Source of the DNA: Methylophilus aquaticus
GTDB lineage: Bacteria; Pseudomonadota; Gammaproteobacteria; Burkholderiales; Methylophilaceae
Length of the DNA stretch: 64,000 bases
Direction: 5' to 3'
NCBI RefSeq assembly: GCF_030769565.1
Contig: NZ_JAVCAP010000009.1
Coordinates: forward strand, 1-64,000
Shown here: positions 52,197 to 61,980 of the stretch, in pieces
How positions within the stretch are numbered: the stretch's first letter is position 1
Layout: every line of letters begins with the position of its first letter
Made by a program: the position numbers and the translations under genes
Notes under the pieces: model-generated
Told to the model about the DNA's origin: nothing
Databases searched by the model: none
What the model saw: only the letters and a program-made list of their open reading frames with translations

Positions 52197-53608
52197 TGTG
52201 CTTGCACCTCTTGTTTTCGTGCATCCAATGCATGGATGCTTTCTGAGAGTAATAGTGGTTTTTGCATGACATTCTCAATCTCTTGTAATGCACGCAACAC
52301 ATTTGCCTGTTGTAAGACCAGGCGTTGTTGCGCAGAATACAACTGTATTTCAGCCTGCAAGTATTCTATTTTATCAATCAGTCCGCTTCGCCATTGATTT
52401 TCCAGTTGCTGTTTACGCTTTACCTGTTGTTCGAACTCTTCGGTTATGGTGATCAGTAGTTTTGTCGCATGATGAAATTTTAAATACGACTGTTCTGAAA
52501 GCTGAACCACATGGTGCTGTAATGCATAAAAGCGAGCGGCTTCGTTCTGACGCACTTGCTCGGCATTTGCCCACAGGTCAGACGAACGGTTAAGTAGATT
52601 AAGCATGCTGCTTATGCCCAGCGACCATATCTTATCGCCGTACTCATAGAGGATTCCAGGACTGAGAGATAAGTTAGGGTAGCGTTTGGCCATTTCCAAC
52701 TTTAACTGCGATTCAGCTTTGGCATATTGCGCCAAACCGCGTTGAATATCCATGCGGTTGGTTAAAGCATAGTGCTGAATGGTTTGTGCATCTTTGTATT
52801 GTTGCTGATTTTCCAGTCGCATTTTTAATAGTTGCGTCAAATTGACTGATGCAATCTGAATGGCGGCAGGTTGCTGATCAGTCAGTCCTGCATCGTGTGT
52901 GATTTTTTGTTCGGTTTGTCTGATTTGCGTATCAAGTTGTTGTAGCTGCCAGCTTAGTTGATCATGTTGTAGTTTGATGGGTAAAACTTCAGATTTTCCA
53001 GCTACCCCGACATCCAGCCGTTTTTGATACGCACTCAAAAGATTGGCTTGCGCCATATGTAGCCTGGATAAGCTCCATTGCATGGCGCGTTGCTCGGATA
53101 AGCTAATCATATCCATGCTAAGTTGCTGGCGTAAAGACCACGCTGTTTCTGCCATCAGGATTTTTGCAATGTCTGCCTGGTATTGGGCAATCTCGATATT
53201 GATCTGGCGTTTGTTGGCCGTAATGACAGGGATATCCACCTGTAGTCCATACGACCACGGGTTGATATCGCCATTGGCGCGGTTGCTTTGTGCCAAATGA
53301 CTGTTAAGGCCAATTTGCGGTCGCAGGCCTGCACTGGTAATACCTGCTAAGGCCACTGCATAATCAGATTTTGCAACCTTGAGTGCCGGGTGATAATACA
53401 GCGCCGATAAGGTCAGATGATCCAGATCCCAGCTGGTAATCGGCCAACTGGTTTGAGGATAGGCATTATTTAAAAACTGCCTGAATCCCTCTTGAGAGGG
53501 TGTAGCATGTGTGATGTTTTCAATATTTTGCTGCTGCTGAATAGGGCGAGGCAAGTAAGCGCTGCAGGCCGTTAGTAGTGAAATAATGAAACAGGTTGTG
53601 TATCGCAT
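52193..53608 (-). CDS. TolC/OMF-family outer membrane efflux lipoprotein
   Basis: Outer membrane exit duct of the tripartite pump. The start MRYTTCFIISLLTACSAYL at 53608 gives a lipoprotein signal with lipobox LTAC, so lipid-modified Cys15 is predicted; in-frame upstream starts (ATG 53629, TTG 53635) would bury it. Long helical repeats typical of OMF proteins follow (for example MAKRYPNLSLSPGILYEYG, then QVRQNEAARFYALQHHVVQL). About 471 aa. It is the first gene of the operon. No regulator gene is adjacent. Confidence 0.85.
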   Translation of the reverse strand: MRYTTCFIISLLTACSAYLPRPIQQQQNIENITHATPSQEGFRQFLNNAYPQTSWPITSWDLDHLTLSALYYHPALKVAKSDYAVALAGITSAGLRPQIGLNSHLAQSNRANGDINPWSYGLQVDIPVITANKRQINIEIAQYQADIAKILMAETAWSLRQQLSMDMISLSEQRAMQWSLSRLHMAQANLLSAYQKRLDVGVAGKSEVLPIKLQHDQLSWQLQQLDTQIRQTEQKITHDAGLTDQQPAAIQIASVNLTQLLKMRLENQQQYKDAQTIQHYALTNRMDIQRGLAQYAKAESQLKLEMAKRYPNLSLSPGILYEYGDKIWSLGISSMLNLLNRSSDLWANAEQVRQNEAARFYALQHHVVQLSEQSYLKFHHATKLLITITEEFEQQVKRKQQLENQWRSGLIDKIEYLQAEIQLYSAQQRLVLQQANVLRALQEIENVMQKPLLLSESIHALDARKQEVQAQ

Positions 53609-53673
53609 GGGGCTGCTACAGGAGTCCATCTGCAAATCACAGGAAAATCAAATCAACATCACTAGCGTTGTGA

Positions 53674-53922
53674 TTACTCGACGATTGTCGCGTGCACTGC
53701 ATCCAGTGCATCTTGCAACAACTCTTCTGGTAACTGGTTAATTGTGGTTGCGAGTAGGTCAGCAGCCTCTACTGTGCGGATAGGCAAGTCCGCAGTATTC
53801 AACTCTGCAATCAGGCCAGCGGCCACACCGGTGATTTTTAGCAGGATTTCGCGCTCTCTCATCAGTAGTTCCAGCTCTGCCCTGAGCATGTTATCTTCGG
53901 CTGTATGTATTTGTTGTCCCAT
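53674..53922 (-). CDS. Small hypothetical protein (82 aa)
   Basis: Not recognised. A small acidic, helical, soluble protein with a likely coiled-coil N-terminal half (DNMLRAELELLMREREILLKI) and a hydrophobic patch (GVAAGLIAELNTADL). No signal peptide or Cys. It ends 65 bases before the efflux operon start on the same strand, and lies near a tRNA gene. Its composition looks coding. Weak Shine-Dalgarno. It could be a helical partner or regulator, but nothing points to a function. Confidence 0.6.
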   Translation of the reverse strand: MGQQIHTAEDNMLRAELELLMREREILLKITGVAAGLIAELNTADLPIRTVEAADLLATTINQLPEELLQDALDAVHATIVE

Positions 53923-53996
53923 GATTTCATATTGTTTGTTGCTTAGCCATGCATCTTGCAGTTGAAAGCGAAGCTTGTCAATGTGATCAGTATTGT

Positions 53997-54025
53997 TTGT
54001 GGCTAAACATCAAGTGCGTTATAAT
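53997..54025 (+). promoter_or_regulatory. Promoter of tRNA-Leu
   Basis: TTGTGG (53997-54002) and a consensus TATAAT (54020-54025) are spaced by 17 bases, about 30 bases before the tRNA start. Confidence 0.65.
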
Positions 54026-54061
54026 AACGGCCTATTATCAATATCGATCAGATGTTGATTG

Positions 54062-54146
54062 GCGAAAGTGGCGGAATTGGTAGACGCACTGGATTTAGGT
54101 TCCAGCGCCGCGAGGCGTGAGAGTTCGAGTCTCTCCTTTCGCACCA
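54062..54146 (+). tRNA. tRNA-Leu (anticodon TAG)
   Basis: An 85-base class II tRNA with a long variable arm. Acceptor arms GCGAAAG and CTTTCGC pair, the anticodon stem ctgga / tccag encloses ttTAGgt, and TTCGAGT marks the T arm. The 3' CCA is encoded. It reads CUA and possibly other CUN leucine codons. Confidence 0.96.
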
Positions 54147-54202
54147 GCAAATGCTGGTGTGAATCTTCAGATTGAAATGAGCGAGATTCAAATCGGACGA
54201 TT

Positions 54203-54232
54203 AGGCTTCCCTTGGCGGGAGGCCTTTATTAT
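54203..54232 (+). terminator. Terminator after tRNA-Leu
   Basis: A 9-bp stem (aggcttccc / gggaggcct, one G-U pair) with loop ttggc, followed by a T-rich stretch. Confidence 0.7.
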
Positions 54233-54299
54233 TTGTAAGTTTGTTTTTGTTGTAAAGTGGCTGTTTTATTTTTGATTAAATGGCAGAATTGAGGAAGAA

Positions 54300-54674
54300 A
54301 TGAACACAATACAGACACCTGCTGCACCTGCTGCAATTGGTCCTTATGCACAAGGGGTTGTGGTTGGTAATATTTTATATACCTCCGGTCAAATTGCGTT
54401 GCGGCCTGATGGCACACTGAATGACGGTGATATCGTGACGCAAACAAAACAGGTTCTCTCTAATTTGCAGGCTATCATTGAGGCGGCTGGTGGCAATCTG
54501 CAACAAGTCGTTAAAACCACGGTTTTTTTAAAAAATCTGGATGATTTTGTTGCAATGAATCAGGTGTATGCTGAGGCGTTCGGAACGCACACCCCTGCAA
54601 GGTCGACGGTTCAGGTTGCCAAGCTACCACGTGATGTACTCGTGGAAATTGAGGCGATTGTCGCTATAAGTTAA
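54300..54674 (+). CDS. ridA: RidA-family enamine/imine deaminase
   Basis: Hydrolyses reactive enamine and imine intermediates made by PLP enzymes such as threonine dehydratase. The conserved blocks AIGPYAQGVVVGNILYTSGQI, TVFLKNLDDFVAMNQVYAEAF and the catalytic-Arg segment PARSTVQVAKLPRDVLVEIEAIVA are present. 124 aa. A strong Shine-Dalgarno (aggaag) precedes the ATG. It lies between tRNA-Leu and the tig gene. Confidence 0.93.
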   Translation: MNTIQTPAAPAAIGPYAQGVVVGNILYTSGQIALRPDGTLNDGDIVTQTKQVLSNLQAIIEAAGGNLQQVVKTTVFLKNLDDFVAMNQVYAEAFGTHTPARSTVQVAKLPRDVLVEIEAIVAIS

Positions 54675-54957
54675 ACAGCATCACTTCGAGCGAGCGATTG
54701 GAATGTTGGTCATCTTCGAAGTTGTTGATTGTCATTCGTCCACAAAACCTTTTTTCAACAGGCTGCACTTGCAGCCTAAAGTTTATTTCAATTAAGAGTT
54801 GTGTTATATTTTCATGCTCTTTTTTCATAATTTGATCTGCCTTCCTGAGCATTAAAGTGTAGGCAGGTTATGTTAGGGATTAACTTTAATGGCATGTACA
54901 ACATGCCCATCATCATAACCCATCGTTGCTCGCAACGATTTTTACAGGAAGTGCAGC
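54675..54957. other. Intergenic region between ridA and tig
   Basis: About 283 bases. No clear sigma-70 or sigma-32 promoter for tig was recognised. A minus-strand 62-codon frame (54664-54852) overlaps the ridA end; it shows no family or membrane features and is not called, though the ATG-proximal part is preceded by purine-rich bases. Confidence 0.4.
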
Positions 54958-56265
54958 ATGGCAGCAGTATCTGTTGAAACAGTCAGCAACTTGGAACGTC
55001 GCATGACAATCAAAGTCCCTTTGGCTCCATTAGAAGGGCAAATTAGACAACGATTGCAACAAATTTCGCGTACCGCCAAATTTTCTGGTTTCCGTCCCGG
55101 TAAAGCACCGATCGGTCTGGTAAATCAGCATTATGGCGATCAGGTGCGGGACGAAATTTATTCCAAGGCGGTTGAAACCAGCTTTGGTGATGCTGTAGAG
55201 CAGAACAAGTTGCGCGTGGCTGGCTTTCCAAATATTGAGCATCTGCCTTTTAAAGACGCTGCTGAAGAGTTCGAGTATGTGGCGACTTTCGAGATTTTTC
55301 CGGAAGTGTCAGTGGGCGATTTGAGCAAGGCAAAAATCGAGCGACCAACGATGGAAGTTGGAGACGCCGATATCGAAAAAACACTGGATGTGCTGGTCAA
55401 ACAGCGTGTCAGTTTTGAGCTGGTGAAGCGGGTGTCAAAAAAAGGTGATCGCATTAATATCACTTTAACTGCATCTATGGATGGACAGGAAGTTGAAAGC
55501 ACAGGTGACCGCGGGATTGATTTGGTGATTGGTGAGCCAGGTCGAGTCAAAGAATTTGACGATGCCCTGATTGGCAGCAAAGCAGGGGCTGAAAAAACAT
55601 TTGATATTACTTATCCTGCTGATCACAATCCGGCACAGTTGGCTGGAAAAACAGTGAGTTACGCAGTGAAGTTTATCTCTGTTTCTCAGCCTGTTTATCC
55701 GGAAGTTGATGCTGAGTTTGCAAAAAGCTTGGGTGTAGAAGATGGGAATCTGGACACCATGAAAGCTGAAATCAAGCAAAGTCTGGTGCAAGAAGTAGAC
55801 AAACGCATCAAAGCGCGTGTTAAAGAAGCGGTATTCCAGGCGCTTGTGGCCGCAAGCAGTTTTGAGGTGCCTAAAGCCATTGTGTCTGCAGAAACAAATC
55901 GCCTGATGCAAGCTGCGGCACAAAATCTGCAGCAGCGCGGCATGGATCCAACTACAATCCAGTTGGAACCATCCATGTTTGAGGAGCAGGCACAACGCAA
56001 TGCCAAGCTCCGCCTGAGTTTGACGGAAATTGTGAACAGTCATAACTTGCAAGCTGATGCAGATCAGGTACGTGCAATGGTGGATACATTTGCGCAAAGC
56101 TTTGAACAGCCTGAGCAACTGGTGAACTGGTATTATGCAGATGTGAAACGTCTGGATGAACCTGCAGCACTGGCTACTGAAGAGAATGTGGTGAACTGGG
56201 TGTTGGAAAAAGCCAAAGTGACCGATAAGAAAATTAAATTTGATGAATTGATGGCAGGTGTTTAA
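54958..56265 (+). CDS. tig: Trigger factor (ribosome-associated chaperone)
   Basis: Binds nascent chains at the ribosome exit tunnel. The N-terminal domain holds the ribosome-binding signature GFRPGKAP (residues 44-51), then a FKBP-type prolyl isomerase domain (GDRINITLTASMDGQEVES) and a long helical C-terminal domain. 435 aa, normal. A good Shine-Dalgarno (aggaag) precedes the ATG. clpP follows after three bases, so tig, clpP and clpX are likely one operon that pairs folding with degradation. Confidence 0.97.
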   Translation: MAAVSVETVSNLERRMTIKVPLAPLEGQIRQRLQQISRTAKFSGFRPGKAPIGLVNQHYGDQVRDEIYSKAVETSFGDAVEQNKLRVAGFPNIEHLPFKDAAEEFEYVATFEIFPEVSVGDLSKAKIERPTMEVGDADIEKTLDVLVKQRVSFELVKRVSKKGDRINITLTASMDGQEVESTGDRGIDLVIGEPGRVKEFDDALIGSKAGAEKTFDITYPADHNPAQLAGKTVSYAVKFISVSQPVYPEVDAEFAKSLGVEDGNLDTMKAEIKQSLVQEVDKRIKARVKEAVFQALVAASSFEVPKAIVSAETNRLMQAAAQNLQQRGMDPTTIQLEPSMFEEQAQRNAKLRLSLTEIVNSHNLQADADQVRAMVDTFAQSFEQPEQLVNWYYADVKRLDEPAALATEENVVNWVLEKAKVTDKKIKFDELMAGV

Positions 56266-56268
56266 ACC

Positions 56269-56916
56269 ATGAACTATATGAACGCAAGCGAGCACATGAT
56301 GCAACAACGGATAGAACCGCAAGGGCTGGGGTATATCCCCATGGTGATTGAGCAAAGTGGCAGAGGCGAGCGTTCATATGACATCTATTCGCGCTTGCTG
56401 AAGGAGCGTGTGATTTTCCTGGTGGGGCCAGTCAATGATATGACTGCCAATCTGGTAGTGGCGCAGTTGCTGTTTTTGGAAGCAGAAAATCCTGACAAGG
56501 ATATTTCGCTTTATATCAACTCACCTGGGGGCTCAGTCACCGCCGGCATGTCGATTTATGACACCATGCAGTTTATCAAGCCGGATGTCAGTACCTTATG
56601 TATTGGTCAGGCGGCCAGCATGGGGGCGTTTTTGTTGACAGCAGGTGCCAAAGGCAAACGTTTTTGTTTGCCTAACTCTCGTGTCATGATTCACCAACCT
56701 TTAGGTGGTTTTCAAGGGCAGGCATCAGACATTGAAATCCATGCCAAAGAGATTTTGTATTTAAAAGACAAGTTGAACGGGATGATGGCTCACCATACTG
56801 GTCAAAATATTGAAACCATTGCCAACGATACCGATCGTGACAATTTTATGAGTGCCGAAGCTGCCAAGGCTTATGGTCTGGTCGACGAGGTGGTTGCTGC
56901 GCGTAAAACTGTTTAA
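56269..56916 (+). CDS. clpP: ATP-dependent Clp protease proteolytic subunit
   Basis: Serine protease that forms the two-ring chamber with ClpX. Catalytic triad Ser117 ([11 protein letters not shown]), His142 (VMIHQPLGG) and Asp191 ([13 protein letters not shown]). [20 protein letters not shown] is also diagnostic. The N-terminal 20 residues would be a propeptide-like region. 215 aa. The start is three bases after tig. Confidence 0.97.
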   Translation: MNYMNASEHMMQQRIEPQGLGYIPMVIEQSGRGERSYDIYSRLLKERVIFLVGPVNDMTANLVVAQLLFLEAENPDKDISLYINSPGGSVTAGMSIYDTMQFIKPDVSTLCIGQAASMGAFLLTAGAKGKRFCLPNSRVMIHQPLGGFQGQASDIEIHAKEILYLKDKLNGMMAHHTGQNIETIANDTDRDNFMSAEAAKAYGLVDEVVAARKTV

Positions 56917-56947
56917 CTAGTTGAAAAGCGTATAGCAGAGGAAAATC

Positions 56948-58237
56948 ATGGCAAACAAATCTGATAGCGAAAAGCTTCTTTATTGCTCATTTTGTGGCAA
57001 AAGCCAGCATGAAGTTAAAAAACTTATTGCCGGACCTTCTGTATTTATCTGTGATGAATGTGTGGATTTGTGCAATGACATTATTCGTGAAGAAATCCAG
57101 AACCTGAATGAGATCAAGTCGGCCGATAAAAAACTGCCGAAGCCGCAAGAAATTTGTTCCATTCTTGATCAGTATGTCATTGGGCAAGTACAAGCCAAGA
57201 AAAATCTGGCAGTGGCGGTTTACAATCATTATAAGCGCCTGGGTTACAACCCGCTGGCTGACGGTGGTCAAACCAGCAAAGACGATGTCGAAGTCCAAAA
57301 GAGCAATATTCTGCTGATTGGGCCGACTGGGTCAGGCAAAACATTGCTGGCACAAACGCTGGCGCGCTTGCTGGATGTCCCGTTTGTAATGGCCGATGCC
57401 ACTACCTTGACTGAAGCAGGGTATGTGGGTGAGGATGTCGAGAACATCATGCAGAAGCTGCTGCAAAAATGCGACTATGATGTCGAAAAAGCACAGCGCG
57501 GTATTGTCTATATTGATGAAGTCGACAAGATTTCCCGCAAGTCTGACAATCCATCCATCACGCGTGACGTTTCCGGCGAAGGGGTGCAGCAGGCTCTGTT
57601 GAAACTCATTGAAGGCACGATTGCTTCTGTGCCGCCACAAGGCGGTCGCAAACATCCTAATCAGGAGTTTGTCCAGTTGGATACCACCAACATCCTGTTT
57701 ATTTGTGGTGGTGCATTTGATGGTCTGGAAAAAGTGATTCGCCATCGCTCCGAAAAAGGCGGTATTGGTTTCGGTGCCGAAGTAAAGAGCAAGGAAGATG
57801 TGCGTGCGGTAGGTGAGGTCTTGCGAGAAGTTGAGCCTGAAGATTTGATCAAATTTGGTTTAATTCCAGAGTTTATTGGTCGTTTACCAGTGGTCGCGAC
57901 GTTGGAGTCATTAGATGAAGCCGCCTTGATGACCATTTTGATTGAACCAAAAAATGCGTTAACCAAGCAATATATGAAGTTGTTCAAAATGGAAGGGGTC
58001 GAGCTTGAGTTCGAAGACTCCGCCTTGCGCCTGATTGCTAAAAAAGCATTGGAACGCAAAACCGGTGCGCGTGGCTTACGCTCCATATTGGAACATTCGC
58101 TGCTTGACCTCATGTACGAACTACCTTCGATGCAGGGCTTGTCCAAAGTTATTGTGGACGCTGGTGCCATCGAACACACGTCAGAACCTGTCCTGATTTA
58201 TCAGGATGCACAAAAACGCGTCGAAAACGCGCATTAA
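56948..58237 (+). CDS. clpX: ClpX, ATPase specificity subunit of ClpXP
   Basis: AAA+ unfoldase that feeds proteins to ClpP. An N-terminal zinc-binding domain has Cys13, Cys16, Cys35 and Cys38 ([17 protein letters not shown]). Walker A GPTGSGKT, Walker [11 protein letters not shown], pore loop GYVGEDVE and the C-terminal AAA lid are visible. 429 aa. It follows clpP by 31 bases with an aggaa Shine-Dalgarno. Confidence 0.97.
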   Translation: MANKSDSEKLLYCSFCGKSQHEVKKLIAGPSVFICDECVDLCNDIIREEIQNLNEIKSADKKLPKPQEICSILDQYVIGQVQAKKNLAVAVYNHYKRLGYNPLADGGQTSKDDVEVQKSNILLIGPTGSGKTLLAQTLARLLDVPFVMADATTLTEAGYVGEDVENIMQKLLQKCDYDVEKAQRGIVYIDEVDKISRKSDNPSITRDVSGEGVQQALLKLIEGTIASVPPQGGRKHPNQEFVQLDTTNILFICGGAFDGLEKVIRHRSEKGGIGFGAEVKSKEDVRAVGEVLREVEPEDLIKFGLIPEFIGRLPVVATLESLDEAALMTILIEPKNALTKQYMKLFKMEGVELEFEDSALRLIAKKALERKTGARGLRSILEHSLLDLMYELPSMQGLSKVIVDAGAIEHTSEPVLIYQDAQKRVENAH

Positions 58238-58243
58238 ATCCAG

Positions 58244-58271
58244 CTTGCAATAGCCGCCCGGCTATTGCAAG
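58244..58271 (+). terminator. Hairpin after clpX
   Basis: A perfect stem of 11-13 bp (cttgcaatagc / gctattgcaag) without a U-tract, followed by a second small hairpin acatct / agatgt (58275-58294). Together these likely mark the 3' end of the tig-clpP-clpX transcript. Confidence 0.55.
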
Positions 58272-58301
58272 ATAACATCTATACCAAAAGATGTCTGATC
58301 T

Positions 58302-58329
58302 CTTGAATTCCCAAAGAATGTTCCCATCT
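58302..58329 (+). promoter_or_regulatory. Heat-shock (sigma-32) promoter for lon
   Basis: CTTGAA (58302-58307) and CCCATCT (58323-58329) are spaced by 15 bases, matching the sigma-32 consensus of E. coli heat-shock promoters. It lies about 43 bases ahead of the lon start, where a heat-shock promoter is expected. Confidence 0.7.
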
Positions 58330-58371
58330 ATCATCAAAGGCTGTGCCCTTTGACACTTTTAGAAAGAAGCT

Positions 58372-60804
58372 ATGACAGAACAAACTTTGCTTGAGGGCGA
58401 TGCGCCTGAAAACCAACTCATTCCTTTGTTGCCGTTGCGTGATGTCGTGGTCTATCCGCATTTGGTGATTCCACTGTTTGTGGGGCGAACCAAATCGGTA
58501 AAAGCACTCGAGTGTGCCTCTGAGGGGGATAAAAAGATTTTGCTGGTAGCACAGAAGTCTGCCAACAAAGATGATCCCGTAGCAGAAGACTTATATGAAA
58601 TCGGTACACTTGCGACCGTGTTGCAAATGCTTAAGCTGCCAGATGGTACTGTGAAAGTGCTGGTTGAAGGTTTGCATAGGGTACGCGTCACTGATTTTAT
58701 TGAAACAGATGATTGTTTCATGGCCCGTGGTGCTGAGGTGGAGCAAACCAACCAGCACGACAGTGAGGCTGAGGCTTTGATGCGTACGGTGATGACGCAG
58801 TTTGATCAGTACGTCAAACTCAATAAGAAAATTCCCCCTGAAATTTTAACTTCGTTAGCGACAATTAACGAACCGGGCCGCCTGGCTGATACCATCTCTG
58901 CCCACTTGACATTAAAGCTGGAAGAGAAGCAAAAAGTGCTGGAGATGCTCAGTGTCGTTGAGCGCCTAGAGCATTTACTCTACCTGATGGAGTCTGAAAT
59001 TGACATCTTGCAGGTAGAAAAGCGTATCCGTGGCCGCGTGAAGCGTCAAATGGAGAAAAGCCAGCGCGAGTACTACCTGAACGAGCAGGTGAAGGCTATC
59101 CAGAAAGAACTGGGTGAGCAGGACGAAAACGCCGAGATGGAGGAGCTGGAGCAGCGTATTAAAAGTGCTGCCATGCCTAAAGATGCGCTCAATAAGGTCA
59201 ATGCCGAGTTCAAAAAACTTAAGCTGATGTCGCCAATGTCGGCTGAAGCTTCTGTGGTGCGCAACTACATTGATACTTTGTTGAATTTGCCGTGGAAGAA
59301 AAAAACAAAAATTAGCAAAGACTTGAAAGCCGCAGAAGCTATTCTCGATGCTGATCACTATGGCCTTGATAAAGTCAAAGAGCGTATTGTTGAGTACTTA
59401 GCTGTACAGCAGCGTGTAGGCAAGCTTAAAGCGCCAATTTTGTGTCTGGTAGGCCCTCCAGGTGTTGGTAAAACGTCCTTAGGCCAAAGTATTGCTAAAG
59501 CGGTGAATCGCAAGTTTGTGCGTATGGCTTTAGGCGGCGTGCGTGACGAAGCCGAAATTCGTGGACACCGTCGTACCTATATTGGTTCAATGCCAGGCAA
59601 AGTGTTGCAAAGTATGAGCAAGGCTGGCGTAAAAAACCCATTGTTCCTGCTCGATGAGGTCGACAAAATGGGGCAGGACATGCGTGGAGACCCTTCTTCC
59701 GCATTGCTGGAGGTGTTAGATCCTGAGCAGAACCATACCTTTGCCGACCATTATGTTGAAGTCGATTATGACCTCAGTGATGTCATGTTTGTGGCAACCG
59801 CCAACAGTATGAATATTCCTGAACCATTGCTAGATCGCATGGAAATTATTCGTCTTGCCGGTTACACCGAGGATGAAAAAATAAATATCGCAATGCGATA
59901 CCTGTTACCGAAGCAGCTCAAGGCACATGGATTGAAGGCCGCTGAAATTGCTGTTGCTGAGACCGTGCTGCGAGATATCGTGCGTTATTACACACGTGAA
60001 GCAGGTGTACGCCGACTTGAGCAGGAGATCGCAAAGATTTGCCGCAAGGCTGTAAAAGAGTTGCTGCTCGCAAAAGACAAGACGAAAGCAGTCAAGAAAA
60101 TCAATGTCAACAGCAAAAATCTGGAGCAGTATTTAGGTGTCAAGCGGTATGATTTTGGCGTTGCTGCTAAGGATAACCAAGTGGGGCAGGTCACAGGATT
60201 GGCATGGACTTCTGTTGGAGGCGAGCTGTTAACGATTGAAGCTGTTATTTTGCCCGGTAAAGGCAAGACTATCACGACCGGCAAGCTCGGTGATGTGATG
60301 CAGGAGTCAGTTACTGCTGCCATGAGTGTGGTCCGCAGTCGCGCTGAAGGGCTGGGCATCAGCAATGATTTCTATGAAAAGAAAGACATTCACATTCACT
60401 TGCCAGAAGGTGCAACACCAAAAGATGGTCCGAGTGCCGGCATTGCGTTAACGACAGCGATTGTGTCAGTGCTGACAGGCATTCCTGCACGTGCTGATGT
60501 AGCGATGACAGGTGAAATTACCCTGCGTGGTGAAGTTTTACCCATTGGGGGGTTGAAAGAGAAGTTGTTGGCAGCCCATCGTGGTGGCATTAAAACTGTC
60601 TTGATCCCTTCGGCTAATGAAAAAGATTTGGTTGAAATTCCAGCCAATATCAAAAAAGATCTTGATATTCATTGCGTCAAATGGATCGATCAGGTACTGG
60701 ATTTGGCGCTTGAGAGTGCACCGCAGCCGCTTGCAGTGACTGCGCCTGGCGTAGAATTGGTGACAGCGGCCGAGGGAAATCCCGAGCAGGCAGTGACGCA
60801 TTAG
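58372..60804 (+). CDS. lon: Lon ATP-dependent protease
   Basis: AAA+ serine protease that removes damaged and short-lived regulatory proteins. The N-terminal substrate domain ([24 protein letters not shown]), Walker [10 protein letters not shown], Walker [12 protein letters not shown], and the proteolytic block [13 protein letters not shown] with catalytic Ser688 are present; the partner Lys lies in [10 protein letters not shown] and the family order is kept. 810 aa, slightly longer than E. coli Lon. A good start context aagaagc precedes the ATG. A sigma-32-type promoter lies upstream. Confidence 0.97.
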   Translation: MTEQTLLEGDAPENQLIPLLPLRDVVVYPHLVIPLFVGRTKSVKALECASEGDKKILLVAQKSANKDDPVAEDLYEIGTLATVLQMLKLPDGTVKVLVEGLHRVRVTDFIETDDCFMARGAEVEQTNQHDSEAEALMRTVMTQFDQYVKLNKKIPPEILTSLATINEPGRLADTISAHLTLKLEEKQKVLEMLSVVERLEHLLYLMESEIDILQVEKRIRGRVKRQMEKSQREYYLNEQVKAIQKELGEQDENAEMEELEQRIKSAAMPKDALNKVNAEFKKLKLMSPMSAEASVVRNYIDTLLNLPWKKKTKISKDLKAAEAILDADHYGLDKVKERIVEYLAVQQRVGKLKAPILCLVGPPGVGKTSLGQSIAKAVNRKFVRMALGGVRDEAEIRGHRRTYIGSMPGKVLQSMSKAGVKNPLFLLDEVDKMGQDMRGDPSSALLEVLDPEQNHTFADHYVEVDYDLSDVMFVATANSMNIPEPLLDRMEIIRLAGYTEDEKINIAMRYLLPKQLKAHGLKAAEIAVAETVLRDIVRYYTREAGVRRLEQEIAKICRKAVKELLLAKDKTKAVKKINVNSKNLEQYLGVKRYDFGVAAKDNQVGQVTGLAWTSVGGELLTIEAVILPGKGKTITTGKLGDVMQESVTAAMSVVRSRAEGLGISNDFYEKKDIHIHLPEGATPKDGPSAGIALTTAIVSVLTGIPARADVAMTGEITLRGEVLPIGGLKEKLLAAHRGGIKTVLIPSANEKDLVEIPANIKKDLDIHCVKWIDQVLDLALESAPQPLAVTAPGVELVTAAEGNPEQAVTH

Positions 60805-60844
60805 ATAAAAACATGCGAATTATTGTCAAATCGCTGGATTAGGC

Positions 60845-60874
60845 TTGACAGCCCGTTTTAGGGCTTGATATAAA
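60845..60874 (+). promoter_or_regulatory. Promoter for hupB
   Basis: TTGACA (60845-60850) and TATAAA (60869-60874) are spaced by 18 bases. Within the spacer an inverted repeat AGCCC-N6-GGGCT (60850-60865) could be an operator. Confidence 0.65.
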
Positions 60875-60922
60875 GGCAATACAGGATGTACCTGTTTTTT
60901 TAACTAGATATAGGGGAAACAC

Positions 60923-61195
60923 GTGAATAAATCAGAATTGATAGATCATATTGCAAATGCAGCTGGTATTTCAAAAGCCGCTGCTGCTCGTGCGCTTGAT
61001 GCTACGACTGAAGCTATTGGTGGCGCACTGAAAAAAGGTGATATGGTAACTTTGATTGGTTTTGGTACATTCTATGTAGGTGAGCGTTCAGCACGTTCCG
61101 GCCGTAACCCGCGTACCGGTGCAACGATTAACATCAAAGCTGCTAAATCTCCTAAATTTAGGGCTGGTAAAGGCCTTAAAGATGCTGTAAACTAG
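60923..61195 (+). CDS. hupB: DNA-binding protein HU-beta
   Basis: Abundant nucleoid protein that bends DNA. 90 residues: [46 protein letters not shown], and the DNA-binding arm [26 protein letters not shown]. The Pro at the arm tip is in RNPRTG. A strong promoter and a Shine-Dalgarno (aggggaa) precede it. The lon-hupB order is common in proteobacteria. Confidence 0.97.
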   Translation: MNKSELIDHIANAAGISKAAAARALDATTEAIGGALKKGDMVTLIGFGTFYVGERSARSGRNPRTGATINIKAAKSPKFRAGKGLKDAVN

Positions 61196-61228
61196 CGGTC
61201 TTTGGTTGAGCAGAAAGACCGCTCAACC
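61195..61228 (+). terminator. Two competing hairpins after hupB
   Basis: gcggtcttt (61195-61203) pairs with aaagaccgc (61214-61222), while ggttgagc (61204-61211) pairs with gctcaacc (61221-61228). The two folds exclude one another. Neither has a U-tract. Confidence 0.5.
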
Positions 61229-61269
61229 TGATCATGAAGTTGCAATAATAGTATGTTGATTATTGTTAC

Positions 61270-61345
61270 GGGTGCTTAGCTCAGTTGGTAGAGCGTCGCC
61301 CTTACAAGGCGAATGTCAGCGGTTCGACCCCGTTAGCACCCACCA
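61270..61345 (+). tRNA. tRNA-Val (anticodon TAC)
   Basis: A 76-base tRNA. Acceptor arms GGGTGCT and AGCACCC pair, D arm contains AGCTCAGTTGGTAGAGC, anticodon stem tcgcc / ggcga holds ctTACaa, and GGTTCGACCCC is the T arm. CCA is encoded. It reads GUA and probably other GUN codons. Confidence 0.96.
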
Positions 61346-61363
61346 TAACAATACTTTCATATT

Positions 61364-61396
61364 TAAGAGTGCGAAGTTGGCGCTCTTATTTTTTTG
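61364..61396 (+). terminator. Terminator after tRNA-Val
   Basis: taagag / ctctta stem extended by a G-U and a G-C pair, followed by a run of T. It separates tRNA-Val from tRNA-Asp. Confidence 0.7.
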
Positions 61397-61464
61397 AACA
61401 AAACGCACTTCATAAACTACATTAATTGACAGCACTAAGTATCAGTTGTTAATTAAAATAGTAG

Positions 61465-61494
61465 TTGAAATTATAAGAAATATCGTGTTATAAT
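61465..61494 (+). promoter_or_regulatory. Promoter of tRNA-Asp
   Basis: TTGAAA (61465-61470) and a consensus TATAAT (61489-61494) are spaced by 18 bases, about 19 bases ahead of the tRNA. Confidence 0.65.
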
Positions 61495-61513
61495 TTCAGC
61501 TTAACGATTACCG

Positions 61514-61590
61514 GGAGCGGTAGTTCAGTTGGTTAGAATACCGGCCTGTCACGCCGGGGGTCGCGGGTTCGAGTCCCGTCCGCTCCGCCA
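61514..61590 (+). tRNA. tRNA-Asp (anticodon GTC)
   Basis: A 77-base tRNA. Acceptor arms GGAGCGG and CCGCTCC pair, anticodon stem ccggc / gccgg holds ctGTCac, and GGTTCGAGTCC is the T arm. CCA is encoded. It reads GAC and GAU. Confidence 0.96.
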
Positions 61591-61594
61591 GATT

Positions 61595-61624
61595 AAAGCC
61601 CTGATTTATCAGGGCTTTTTCTTT
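61595..61624 (+). terminator. Terminator after tRNA-Asp
   Basis: A 10-bp stem (aaagccctga / tcagggcttt) with a 4-base loop, followed by a T-run. Confidence 0.85.
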
Positions 61625-61980
61625 TTATCCTCTCATATCAACCGCCTTAATTTTTGGTTTACATTCCAAATTGGGAATATGTTCGTATGCTAAGCGCTCA
61701 ACCTCTGGACGAATGCATGTGTACGACTAGCTACCATTTTTATGGATAAGACAATATGTCTATTTGAGTCTTTACTGTGCTGTTGAACACTTATGCCAAC
61801 GCATGTACTGGAGCGTTTGCCGGATATTGAGTTGCGCGCAGCTTTTCTCTTTTTCACATGCCCTTGTATCTGGGGAAAGTTGCATTGCCAGGCAAGGTCT
61901 GGCAGCTGAAACCCGCTGATTGAGTTACGTTTGTGGTATATTGTGCCGTTGTCAAAAAATCAGGTAATGGAAACAGAAAT
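61625..61980. other. Intergenic region before ppiD, nothing recognised
   Basis: About 355 bases. It holds no supported ORF or RNA gene; it must hold the ppiD promoter, but only a TATATT near 61937-61942 without a matched -35 was seen. A short imperfect palindrome (ttccaa-attgggaa) occurs around 61664-61678. Confidence 0.4.

Noticed and set aside
54664-54852. 62-codon minus-strand ORF between ridA and tig
   Set aside because: Overlaps the ridA end and has no domain, membrane or signal features; purine-rich bases near an inner ATG are not enough.
55465-56355. 296-codon ORF antisense to tig and clpP
   Set aside because: Shadow of two certain genes; no start signal or family match.
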